Origin: Candidatus Paralachnospira caecorum
Lineage (GTDB): Bacteria; Bacillota; Clostridia; Lachnospirales; Lachnospiraceae
Direction: 5' to 3'
NCBI GenBank assembly: GCA_904379015.1
Contig: CAJFHG010000010.1
Span: 21,564 to 85,563, forward strand
DNA: 64,000 nt
Positions 36,360 through 47,963 of the stretch are shown piece after piece. The notes below the pieces were generated by a model. The model saw only the letters and a list, made by a program, of their open reading frames with translations. It was not told the origin of the DNA and did no database searches. The stretch's first letter is position 1. Every line of letters begins with the position of its first letter. The position numbers were made by a program, and so were the translations under genes.

Positions 36360-37646
36360 TTACAGGTTTCCGCCGGCCTTCCAGTCCATATCCTTCAGAA
36401 TGTCACAAAAATCAAAGGTCGCGAAATAATCCCGGGGCGTTTCCGCTCTCCGGATCATCTGAACGCTGCCGTCTTCTTTCAGAAGCAGCTCTGCCGAGCG
36501 GAGCTTTCCATTGTAATTATAGCCCATGGAGTACCCGTGAGCGCCCGTATCATGAATCACGAGGAAATCCCCGATATCGATCTTGGGCAGCATCCGGTCA
36601 ATGGCGAACTTATCGCTGTTCTCACACAGAGAGCCTGTCACATCGTACTTGTGGTCGCAGACGCTGTTGTCCTTTCCCATGACGGTGATATGATGATAGG
36701 CTCCGTAAATCGCCGGACGCATCAGGTTCGCCGCGCAGGCGTCGCAGCCAATGTATTCTTTGTAAATATGCTTCTGATGGATGGCTTTTGTCACCAGGCA
36801 GCCGTAAGGTCCCATCATGAAGCGTCCCATCTCCGTATAAATGGCAATATCATCCATTCCGGCAGGCTTCAGCACCTCTTCATATACCCTGCGCACGCCG
36901 TCGCCGATAACCATGATATCATTGGGCTCCTGCTCCGGACGGTAGGGAATGCCGACACCGCCGGACAGATTGATGAATTTGATATGAACGCCGGTCTTTT
37001 CCTTCAGCTCCACAGCCAGCTCAAAAAGCACCTTCGCCAGCGCCGGATAATACTCATTGGTCACGGTATTGCTGGCCAGGAACGCATGAAGTCCAAAGGT
37101 TTTCACACCCTTCGCCTTCAGGATCTTAAAGCCTTCGATGATCTGCTCATGCGTAAAGCCGTACTTCGCGTCCCCGGGGTTGTCCATGATGCCGTTGCTC
37201 ATCTTGAACACGCCGCCCGGATTGTAGCGGCAGCTGATCACCTCGGGAATGCCGGCACATTTTTCCAGATACTCAATGTGGGTAAAATCGTCCAGATTAA
37301 TGGTCGCGTTAATCTTTCTCGCATACCGGAACTCCGCCGCGGGCGTCGCATTGGAAGAAAACATGATTTCTTCTCCGCTGAAACCCAGGGCGTCTGCCAG
37401 CATGAGCTCCGTCATGGAAGAGCAGTCGCAGCCGCAGCCATATTCCTTCAGTATATTGATCAAAAACGGATTCGGGGTGGCCTTTACTGCGAAATATTCA
37501 CGAAACCCCTTATTCCAGGAGAACGCCTCCTTCACCCGTCTGGCGTTTTCACGGATGCCCTTCTCGTCATAAAGATGATAAGGAGTCGGATAAGTTTTAT
37601 CAATTTCTTTCAGCTGTTCTAATGTTACAAAAGGTTCTTTTTTCAT
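36360..37646 (-). CDS. lysA: Diaminopimelate decarboxylase
   Basis: A 428-residue fold-III PLP enzyme that makes L-lysine from meso-diaminopimelate. The PLP lysine is in EYFAVKATPNP (Lys55), with the glycine loop NLSGGVGIPY and the substrate stretch EMGRFMMGPYG. Cys and DTGAHGYSMGYNYNG near the C-terminus complete the dimeric active site. I start at 37646 (MKKEPFVTLEQL); an ATG 10 residues upstream is possible. There is no lysine riboswitch in the short upstream interval. Confidence 0.9.
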   Translation of the reverse strand: MKKEPFVTLEQLKEIDKTYPTPYHLYDEKGIRENARRVKEAFSWNKGFREYFAVKATPNPFLINILKEYGCGCDCSSMTELMLADALGFSGEEIMFSSNATPAAEFRYARKINATINLDDFTHIEYLEKCAGIPEVISCRYNPGGVFKMSNGIMDNPGDAKYGFTHEQIIEGFKILKAKGVKTFGLHAFLASNTVTNEYYPALAKVLFELAVELKEKTGVHIKFINLSGGVGIPYRPEQEPNDIMVIGDGVRRVYEEVLKPAGMDDIAIYTEMGRFMMGPYGCLVTKAIHQKHIYKEYIGCDACAANLMRPAIYGAYHHITVMGKDNSVCDHKYDVTGSLCENSDKFAIDRMLPKIDIGDFLVIHDTGAHGYSMGYNYNGKLRSAELLLKEDGSVQMIRRAETPRDYFATFDFCDILKDMDWKAGGNL

Positions 37647-37739
37647 TCTTTTTTTGCTGCTCCTTTCGTTTCTCATAAGTCAAAATCAGCATACTATAGT
37701 CCCCTGGAAATGTCAACCGCGCCAGCCGGAGCTTCCTGA

Positions 37740-37770
37740 GAAAAATCATCCGTATCTCAGGTCCCGGATG
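37740..37770 (-). terminator. Probable terminator overlapping the end of the DUF5050-like gene
   Basis: CATCCG/CGGATG (37747-37770) with ATTTTTCTC following on the minus strand. The hairpin includes the TGA stop codon of the gene. Confidence 0.5.
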
Positions 37771-39478
37771 CCAGTATTTCCTGCACCGTTCCGTCCGGAG
37801 AAATTCTCCCCAGCTCTGATGAGGCATCCGCGGCCCCGCCTCCGCCGATCCTGTAATAAACCCAGTCCTCCGTCACGTTGATCTCATAGGAAAGATTATT
37901 ATAATATTCATTTCCGCCGTAGACAGATTCATCAAAGGTCTTCAGTGTCCGGATCAGCTGTCCGTCTGTGCCGCAGACCGCCAGCGCCCGTCCTGTGACC
38001 GGCAGAATATCATATTCCTCCCGCTCTCCGGCGCTGACATACAGATCTCCGCCGAAGGCCACCGTCTTGTTCCAGCACCGTTCCGGCAGCAGCCGGTCCC
38101 CCAGTGTTCCGACAGAGGCATCATAGACATGAAGTCTGGAATCCGGGAATTCTCCCTGGCTGTCTCCGCAGGATACATAAAGCTTCCCGTCCATCACCTG
38201 GATTCCCAGCACATACTGTGCATAATTTCCAAAATCAGAATTGAACTGGTTCCAGTCTGATGAGACCGGCAGCTCCTCAATGCCTGAACCGTCCAGCTTC
38301 GCGCGGCAGAAACGGGTAAAATCATACGGTGAGTAGAAGGCATTCATATAGCTGATGGTATAATACAGACTGCCTTCAGCCACACACAGCTGCGGAGAAG
38401 CGTTTCCAATGTTGCCGATCAGTTCTGTGACGCCGCTTCCGTCCAGATTCATCCGGTAAATGGAGTTGTTGTCCCGGTATGTGACCGCTCTCTCTTCCGA
38501 AGATCCGCTGAATGAAACCGTACAGCTGTAGCTTCCGGTCCTTCCGTTGCGTCCGATATAATAAATATATCCATCACAGACTGTAAACCCTCTGTAACCG
38601 GCAGATTCGGCATAATCTTCATAATACGAACTGCCGAATTCATAGGTGACAAAGCTGTCCGAAACCGTCTCCCCGATCTGCGTCAGACCGCTGCCGTCCA
38701 GCTCCATGCAGAAGGGAGTCCGCTCCGTGTAGGATCTATAATAATTTTCCTGCTCCTTTTCTTCCTCCGCCAGAAAATAGATCCGGTCCTCCCAGATATT
38801 CAGAGATGAACAGGCTCCGTCATACAGCATAATCTGCCCGTTTCCGTCCCGGTCCGCACGCCAGAGCGCGTTCCCGAAGCAGTAAAATACATAATCCTCA
38901 GTTTCCGCCGCGTAACCGCCATTGTTCAGATTGCCCGCGATATTTCCCAAAGAAGACTCTGCAGCCGTCTCCCGGATCGCTTCCGGTTCCGTTTCCGTTT
39001 CTTCTGATCCCTCCGCGCCGCTTTCCTGCTCTTCTCCCCAATAGGAATCGATAGTCTCCCGGGGAAGCTCCGGCCATACCGCTTCCACCATCGCGAGGAC
39101 CTCTTCTTTTTCATTCCGGTCTTCTCTGGCTTCCCCGACCTTCAGCGCTTCCTCCACGAGAACTTCCTCCCGCGAAGCCGCGATTCCCTCGCACAGCACT
39201 TCCGCCGCCTTCCGCCATCCATTTTCCGTGTCGGCCGCCTGATACGTATCAGACAGTCCCATATAAGCCGGAGTCCTGGCCGGTTCTATCTCAATGGCAG
39301 CCCGGAAGGCCAGCTCCGCTTCTCCATAATTTCCTTCTGACAGATATGTTCTTCCCAGCTCGATCTGACGGTCATATCTGCGGCTGCCGCCCCTCCAGAG
39401 CAGCAGACACAGGATCGCAAGGATCAAGATCACGATCAGAAGGCTCAGGACCACAACGATTCTTTTTCTGAATTTCAT
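37757..39478 (-). CDS. Membrane-anchored TPR/DUF5050-like beta-propeller protein
   Basis: A 573-residue protein with one N-terminal transmembrane helix (IVVVLSLLIVILILAILCLLLW), then a TPR pair (LGRTYLSEGNYGEAELAFRA, EPARTPAYMGLSDTYQAAD), a Glu-rich linker and a long beta-rich domain. Its repeats read DGNGQIMLYDG, LDGSGLTQIG, LDGSGVTELIG and LDGSGIEELPV, the pattern of DUF5050/TolB-like propellers. The domain is expected outside the cell. ATG at 39478 follows GAGGTG by 6 bp; the GTG three codons upstream overlaps that site. Function unknown. Confidence 0.82.
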   Translation of the reverse strand: MKFRKRIVVVLSLLIVILILAILCLLLWRGGSRRYDRQIELGRTYLSEGNYGEAELAFRAAIEIEPARTPAYMGLSDTYQAADTENGWRKAAEVLCEGIAASREEVLVEEALKVGEAREDRNEKEEVLAMVEAVWPELPRETIDSYWGEEQESGAEGSEETETEPEAIRETAAESSLGNIAGNLNNGGYAAETEDYVFYCFGNALWRADRDGNGQIMLYDGACSSLNIWEDRIYFLAEEEKEQENYYRSYTERTPFCMELDGSGLTQIGETVSDSFVTYEFGSSYYEDYAESAGYRGFTVCDGYIYYIGRNGRTGSYSCTVSFSGSSEERAVTYRDNNSIYRMNLDGSGVTELIGNIGNASPQLCVAEGSLYYTISYMNAFYSPYDFTRFCRAKLDGSGIEELPVSSDWNQFNSDFGNYAQYVLGIQVMDGKLYVSCGDSQGEFPDSRLHVYDASVGTLGDRLLPERCWNKTVAFGGDLYVSAGEREEYDILPVTGRALAVCGTDGQLIRTLKTFDESVYGGNEYYNNLSYEINVTEDWVYYRIGGGGAADASSELGRISPDGTVQEILASGT

Positions 39479-39489
39479 ACGCTTCACCT

Positions 39490-39522
39490 CAAAAACCGCT
39501 GCCGTTTTTGTTCCGGCAGCGG
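39490..39522 (-). terminator. Intrinsic terminator of guaB
   Basis: CCGCTGCCG and CGGCAGCGG form a perfect 9-bp stem (39496-39522), followed by TTTTTG on the minus strand. Confidence 0.9.
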
Positions 39523-39533
39523 TCCGTCATCGT

Positions 39534-41027
<1,494 letters not shown>

Positions 41028-41041
41028 TTATTTAATATAAT

Positions 41042-41070
41042 ATCCTATCAAAAATGTCCGTCGGTGTCAA
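41042..41070 (-). promoter_or_regulatory. Promoter of guaB
   Basis: Minus-strand TTGACA (41065-41070) and TAGGAT (41042-41047) with a 17-bp spacer; ATG about 54 bp downstream. Confidence 0.75.
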
Positions 41071-41186
41071 ACAAAATTGACCTTCATTTTTTGGACTTTC
41101 TTTATGAATTATTTACAATAAACCTGCCTGGAAAGAACTTTTTTGAATTAAAGCAGTAAAAATTTCATGCAGTGAAAAAGAATCCA

Positions 41187-41220
41187 TAAATAGTAAAAGC
41201 GCAGGGCTTCTGCCCTGCGC
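41187..41220 (-). terminator. Intrinsic terminator of groEL
   Basis: GCGCAGGGC and GCCCTGCGC form a 9-bp stem with a TTCT (41199-41220) loop; TTTTACTATTTA follows on the minus strand. Confidence 0.9.
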
Positions 41221-41269
41221 CTCCGTATATTTGAATCAACCGTTCGCTCTTTTCTGGTTCCGGCAAGAA

Positions 41270-42907
<1,638 letters not shown>

Positions 42908-42938
42908 TTATACTTGACTTATGCTGTGATGCAGCCTG

Positions 42939-43260
<322 letters not shown>

Positions 43261-43269
43261 CCAACTGGT

Positions 43270-43301
43270 ATTATATTATATAATTTGGCTTTAAATTGCA
43301 A
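43270..43301 (-). promoter_or_regulatory. Promoter of groES-groEL
   Basis: Minus-strand TTGCAA (43296-43301) is followed by overlapping -10 candidates: TATAAT with a 15-bp spacer, TAATAT with 17 bp, and TATAAT with 20 bp. The CIRCE element lies directly downstream. Confidence 0.6.
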
Positions 43302-43479
43302 CTTCCTGTTAAAGGCTGTTTTTTTGTTTTTCGTGCTGTTTTCTCTTGTTTTTTTGTTTTTTCTCTTTATTACTTGTTTTTTCTATATTTTTAAAACTTC
43401 CATGGAAATACCCCTTTTCATCTTATCCAAAAACAGATACAATAATACTTGGATTTTCAGCAGAAAGGAGCATATATCT

Positions 43480-43698
43480 ATGCGTAAAGACATTGTAGAA
43501 AAAACGCTGGCTGTTTCTTTCCTGGCTGGCGCTTCTCTGATCCTTGCCGCAAAACTGATCCGCAGATCACAGGCAAAAAAACAGACGGATCCTGATGACA
43601 GCTTTGTGAGCTTCGATGACGGCAGAGGAACAGGCGTCCCCAGAAATTACGTTTCCCTCTCTCATATTTCAGAAACGGAAACTCACGCAGAATCATGA
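43480..43698 (+). CDS. Small single-span membrane protein, function unknown
   Basis: A 72-residue protein, MRKDIVEKTLAVSFLAGASL at the N-terminus, with one hydrophobic helix (about residues 9-28) followed by basic residues and an acidic, Ser-rich tail ending in THAES. AAGGAG lies 9 bp before the ATG, and TACAAT (about 43437-43442) may be its -10. A longer in-frame reading exists but runs into the groES promoter and I reject it. I do not recognise a family. It is divergent from groES. Confidence 0.65.
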   Translation: MRKDIVEKTLAVSFLAGASLILAAKLIRRSQAKKQTDPDDSFVSFDDGRGTGVPRNYVSLSHISETETHAES

Positions 43699-43716
43699 CC
43701 ATCCTTTTACGATCAC

Positions 43717-45189
43717 TTAGACCGCAGATGAAGCCTCTGCCTCCGCGCAGGCCCTGTCCTCCTGCACGGTGGATCTGACCTGGCAGTAAGCGGCGCACAA
43801 CAGCGCCGCGCCTTTCTGGATTTCCTCTTTCCCGAGGCTGGCATAGCCCAACAGGACTGTGCCGGCCTCTTTCTCTTCTTTTCTGGTTCTGATATCAAAC
43901 TCTGAAAGGCCGTATACCCGCACACCCTTTTCCGCCGCCCGGGCGACCATCTCTTCCTCAGACAATTCCTCCCGGCTCTTCAGCAGAATGTGGATGCCCG
44001 CATATTCTCCGCTGACAGAAAACGCCCCCTCCAGCGGCTCCAGCGCCGCCAGGAGCGCGTCATGCTTCGCTTTGTAGATGCTGCGCATCTTGTTGAGGTG
44101 CCGTTCATAATAACCGCCGGTGATAAACTCTGTCAGGATCCTCTGATCCACGCGGGAAACGGTGGACGCGTAAAAGCTGCATGTTTTCTCATAGACATCC
44201 AGAAGCCGCTCCGGAAGCATCATATAGCTGACACGGATAGCCGGCGCCACAGCCCTGGAAAAGCTTCCCAGATAAATAACCTGTCCGCCCCGGTCCGCGC
44301 TCTGCAGGGACGGGATCGGTTTGCCCCGGTAACGGAATTCGCTGTCATAATCGTCCTCGATCAGATATCTGCCCTCTTTTTTCGCCGCCCAGGAAAGCAG
44401 CTCCATCCTTCTTCTGATGGGCATGACAATGCCGGTGGGGAACTGATGAGAAGGCATCACATAGGCAATATCGGCGCCGGACTCTGACAGCTTCTCTGTC
44501 TCCATCCCGGCTGCATCCATCTCCACCGGCACGATCCGGTGCCCCAGCCGTTCAAACACCCGATAAGCCTGTGTATAAGTCGGCGTCTCCATGGCAATGA
44601 CGCTGCTGTCGCCCAGAATCTGGTTGAGGAGCATCAGAAGATATTCGTTTCCTGCTCCTACGATCAGCTGCTCGGGACGGCAGTTCACGCCCCTCGCTCC
44701 GTAAAGATAGGTGCAGATAGCCTGGCGCAGAGCATAATCTCCCTTATTCTCCCCTGCTGAAAAAAGGATCCTGTTGTCTTCATTTAAAATATTGTTGGAC
44801 AGCTTTTTCCATATTCCATAGGGAAAGCTGTCCAAATCCACGCCACGGGGAGAAAAATCGCAGACCCAGGACCGGTTCTCCTTCTGCTTTTTCTTCATCT
44901 CCGTCTTTTGTTCTGCTTTAAAATGAAAGAGCACATCCAGCTGTGCCACATAATAGCCTCTGCGGGGTTCTGATTCCAGATAACCCTCCGACAAAAGCTG
45001 ATCATAAGCAAGCTGGGTTGTGCTCCTGCTCACACCCAGATGCGCCGCCAGCATCCTGCTGGAGGGAAGCCTGATCCCGGCCGGCAGGTTCCGTTCCCGG
45101 ATCTGAGTCTTGATATACTCATAAATCTGCTCGTACAGAGGCTTTCCCTCTTCATTCAGGGGAATCGTCAGCTCGTACATATCGTTCAT
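43717..45189 (-). CDS. MocR-type GntR regulator with altered aminotransferase domain
   Basis: A 490-residue protein. The N-terminus is a winged helix of the GntR type (PLYEQIYEYIKTQIRERNL, RLPSSRMLAAHLGVSRSTT). A class I aminotransferase-like domain follows, with the PLP-contact stretches NEYLLMLLNQILG, EDDYDSEFRY and RGKPIPSLQ. The Schiff-base lysine of GTFSK in relatives is an arginine here: YLGSFSRAVAPAIRVSYM (Arg312; codon AGG at 44254-44256). Relatives sense PLP and an amino acid ligand. It overlaps the SGNH hydrolase gene by 38 bp. Confidence 0.88.
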   Translation of the reverse strand: MNDMYELTIPLNEEGKPLYEQIYEYIKTQIRERNLPAGIRLPSSRMLAAHLGVSRSTTQLAYDQLLSEGYLESEPRRGYYVAQLDVLFHFKAEQKTEMKKKQKENRSWVCDFSPRGVDLDSFPYGIWKKLSNNILNEDNRILFSAGENKGDYALRQAICTYLYGARGVNCRPEQLIVGAGNEYLLMLLNQILGDSSVIAMETPTYTQAYRVFERLGHRIVPVEMDAAGMETEKLSESGADIAYVMPSHQFPTGIVMPIRRRMELLSWAAKKEGRYLIEDDYDSEFRYRGKPIPSLQSADRGGQVIYLGSFSRAVAPAIRVSYMMLPERLLDVYEKTCSFYASTVSRVDQRILTEFITGGYYERHLNKMRSIYKAKHDALLAALEPLEGAFSVSGEYAGIHILLKSREELSEEEMVARAAEKGVRVYGLSEFDIRTRKEEKEAGTVLLGYASLGKEEIQKGAALLCAAYCQVRSTVQEDRACAEAEASSAV

Positions 45190-45787
45190 ACTCCTTCAGC
45201 CATGAGTCGGCCACAATCTCATGTCCCTTTTCCGTCAGGTGGATCCCGTCCGTGGTCAGCGCCGCCAGAGGCAGCCGCTCTCCTGCCTCCCGGAATATCT
45301 CCCAGAGGGGCACAAACCCGGTCCGGTACTGCTCTGCCAGCCTTTTCATCTCAAGCCTGAACTCTCCCAGCGGTTCTTCCCAGGCGGCATAAGCCTGAGG
45401 CTCCGGAAAAACAAAGGGTTCCATCAAAATCAGGGACGCCCCCAGCCGTTCCCGGACCTCTTTTATCATCTGTTCCAGAGAAAGGGCATATCCTTCCGCG
45501 CCGCGGCCTCCGGCGCCGCCGATATGCAGATACAGATCGTTGATCCCCACCAGGATCGTCACCACATCGGGAGAAAGAGAAATGCAGTCCTCTTCCCACC
45601 GTATTTTCATCTGAAAGGCCGTAAATCCGTTGTGTCCCCGGTTGAGGACCTCCGTCTCCGGCTCTGTCCGGGTCAGCGCTTCCGCGATCATCCTTACATA
45701 ACCGAATCCCAGACTGTCGGGTCTGTCATCCCACAGTCTGTCGCAGTCCGTGATGCTGTCTCCTGTAAATACCAGTCTTTTTGCCAT
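45152..45787 (-). CDS. SGNH/GDSL-type hydrolase
   Basis: A 211-residue esterase-type protein. Block I is FTGDSITD (nucleophile Ser), block II has GFGYV and RGHNGF (Gly and Asn), block III is VGINDLYLH, and block V is TTDGIHLTEKGHE with Asp and His. It is cytoplasmic by sequence. Substrates of this family (acyl or acetyl esters) vary. Its 3' end overlaps the start of the MocR gene, and its start is 1 bp after the glnS stop codon, so glnS, this gene and the regulator probably share a transcript. Confidence 0.9.
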   Translation of the reverse strand: MAKRLVFTGDSITDCDRLWDDRPDSLGFGYVRMIAEALTRTEPETEVLNRGHNGFTAFQMKIRWEEDCISLSPDVVTILVGINDLYLHIGGAGGRGAEGYALSLEQMIKEVRERLGASLILMEPFVFPEPQAYAAWEEPLGEFRLEMKRLAEQYRTGFVPLWEIFREAGERLPLAALTTDGIHLTEKGHEIVADSWLKEYERYVRADDSPE

Positions 45788-45788
45788 A

Positions 45789-47453
45789 TTATTTTTTCTC
45801 GATCTTAAATGAACTCTTCAGTGAGACAATCCTGTTGAAAACAGGCTGTCCGTGGGCGGAATCTTTGCTGTCCACGCAGAAATAACCGTTCCGCACAAAC
45901 TGGAAGCTGTCAGGCGCCTCCGCCTCTCCCAGGGCAGGCTCCAGATAACAGTTTTCCAGAACCGTCAGAGAATTGGGATTCAGATTCAGACTGCCGTCTT
46001 CCTCATTGTAAACGCCCTTTTCCTCATCCACCAGATTTTCATACAGACGCACCTGTGCCCTGACCGCATGGCGGGCGGAAACCCAGTGGATCGTTCCTTT
46101 CACTTTTCTCCCGGTAAAACCGCTGCCGCTTCTGGTTTCCGGATCATAGGTGCAGTGCACCTCCGTTACATTGCCCTCCGCGTCCTTGACCACATCGGTA
46201 CAGGTCACAAAATATGCGTTCATGAGCCGCACCTCGTTTCCGGGGAAAAGCCGGAAGTATTTCTTCACAGGTACCTCCATGAAGTCTTCCTGCTCAATAT
46301 ACAGTTCTCGGCAGAACGGCACAGTACGGACGCCCAGCTCCGGATTTTCCTGATTGTTGGAAACCTCCATATCTTCCACCTGATCCTCAGGATAATTGTC
46401 AATGATCAGTTTCAGAGGATGCAGCACCGCCATCATTCTGGGGCGCTTCATTTTCAGGTCTTCCCGGATGCAGTATTCCAGCATGGGCATCTCACAGATG
46501 CTGTTGCTCTTGGAAATGCCGGCCATCTCCACAAACATTTTAATGGACTCAGGCGTATACCCCCGCCGTCTCAGCCCGCTGATGGACACCAGCCTCGGAT
46601 CGTCCCAGCCGTCCACAATGCCGTCCTCCACCAGCTTTTTGATATAACGCTTTCCCGTCACCACATTCTTCAGATACAGCTTGGCAAACTCGATCTGTTT
46701 GGGCGGATGGTCAAATTCGCACTCCCGCACCACCCAGTCATAAAGCGGCCTGTGATCCTCAAATTCCAGCGTACAGATGGAATGGGTCACATGCTCCACC
46801 GCGTCCTCGATGGGATGGGCGAAATCATACATGGGATAGATGCACCAGGCATCGCCTGTATTGTGATGACTCATATGAGCCACCCGGTAAATGACCGGAT
46901 CCCGCATATTGATATTGGGCGACGCCATATCGATCTTCGCCCTGAGGACCTTTTCCCCGTCCTGGTAGACCCCGTTTTTCATATTCTCAAAAAGCTCCAG
47001 GTTTTCCTCTACGCTCCGGTCTCTGTAGGGACTGTTCTTTCCCGGCTCCGTCAGCGTTCCCCGGTACTCCCGGATCTGCTCCGCGGTCAGATCGCAGACA
47101 AACGCCTTTCCCTTTTTGATCAGCTTCACAGCACACTCATACATGGTCTCAAAATAATCCGAAGCAAAGAACAGCCTGTCCTCCCAGTCCGCGCCCAGCC
47201 AGGCCACATCCTCCTTGATGGACTCCACAAACTCAGTCTTTTCCTTGGTGGGATTGGTATCGTCGAACCGAAGATTGAATTTTCCGTTGTATTTTTTCGC
47301 CAGTCCGTAATTCAGAAGAATGGACTTTGCATGTCCGATATGAAGATAACCATTCGGCTCCGGTGGAAATCTGGTCTGGACATGGTCGTACACGCCCTCC
47401 GCCAAATCCTTATCTATGATCTGTTCGATAAAGTTTTTTGTCTCGTTTTCCAT
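45789..47453 (-). CDS. glnS: Glutaminyl-tRNA synthetase
   Basis: A 554-residue class Ic synthetase charging tRNA-Gln. The HIGH motif is [21 protein letters not shown] and the LRFDDTNP strand follows. In the region of the second signature, where E. coli has VMSKRKL, this protein reads VVTGKRYI before [17 protein letters not shown]. The two-domain beta-barrel anticodon region follows ([18 protein letters not shown]). Many Firmicutes lack glnS and use GatCAB, so acquisition or retention here is of interest. Length is normal. Confidence 0.96.
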   Translation of the reverse strand: MENETKNFIEQIIDKDLAEGVYDHVQTRFPPEPNGYLHIGHAKSILLNYGLAKKYNGKFNLRFDDTNPTKEKTEFVESIKEDVAWLGADWEDRLFFASDYFETMYECAVKLIKKGKAFVCDLTAEQIREYRGTLTEPGKNSPYRDRSVEENLELFENMKNGVYQDGEKVLRAKIDMASPNINMRDPVIYRVAHMSHHNTGDAWCIYPMYDFAHPIEDAVEHVTHSICTLEFEDHRPLYDWVVRECEFDHPPKQIEFAKLYLKNVVTGKRYIKKLVEDGIVDGWDDPRLVSISGLRRRGYTPESIKMFVEMAGISKSNSICEMPMLEYCIREDLKMKRPRMMAVLHPLKLIIDNYPEDQVEDMEVSNNQENPELGVRTVPFCRELYIEQEDFMEVPVKKYFRLFPGNEVRLMNAYFVTCTDVVKDAEGNVTEVHCTYDPETRSGSGFTGRKVKGTIHWVSARHAVRAQVRLYENLVDEEKGVYNEEDGSLNLNPNSLTVLENCYLEPALGEAEAPDSFQFVRNGYFCVDSKDSAHGQPVFNRIVSLKSSFKIEKK

Positions 47454-47534
47454 AAAAGCCTCCTGTTTGCGCCAAATTTTGATTTTTTTCTATCATACCA
47501 TTTATGTGCCTGTTTGTAAAACAAATCTTACGAT

Positions 47535-47963
47535 TTAATTCTCTGTGTTTTTAAAGACAAACAGCTTGCTGAAGACATAATTTCCGATAATCACCACTAC
47601 CTGGCTCACAAGCTTGGCGATCTTGTCATTGCCGCCGAGCACTGTCACCAGAAGATACATGACAGCCATGTCGATGACCAGCGTCGCCAGCCTCGCCGCC
47701 ACAAAACGGAAAATCTCGCGGAACCTGTCCCGGCTGTGACTCCTGAACACGTATCTGCGGTTGGTCACATAGGCAAACGCCACCGCGCCGATCCAGGAGA
47801 TCACGTTGGCCGCCTGCAGCTCAAAGGCATTTTCAGGGTCCAGGAAGGTAAACACACACGCGTAATAAATCACCAGGCTCACCACTGTGGTCAGCCCGCC
47901 GACGATCAGATAGTTGATGATCTCTTCATATTTTCTGTACAGCTCCAAACATTTTTTCCACAT
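47535..47963 (-). CDS. GtrA-family membrane protein
   Basis: A 142-residue protein with four transmembrane helices (INYLIVGGLTTVVSLVIYYA; AANVISWIGAVAFAYVTNRR; LVIDMAVMYLLVTVL; LVSQVVVIIGNYVFSKLFVF). The conserved NRRYVF between helices 2 and 3 and the final NYVFSKLFVF are typical of GtrA/DPMS-like proteins, thought to move polyprenyl-linked sugars or act in cell-wall polysaccharide assembly. The ATG overlaps the topB stop codon (TAATG). A longer in-frame version would begin inside topB and is rejected. Confidence 0.9.
   Translation of the reverse strand: MWKKCLELYRKYEEIINYLIVGGLTTVVSLVIYYACVFTFLDPENAFELQAANVISWIGAVAFAYVTNRRYVFRSHSRDRFREIFRFVAARLATLVIDMAVMYLLVTVLGGNDKIAKLVSQVVVIIGNYVFSKLFVFKNTEN

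Noticed and set aside
37647..37756. Lysine riboswitch upstream of lysA
   Set aside because: The interval is only about 80-110 bp and shows no aptamer-like conserved elements.
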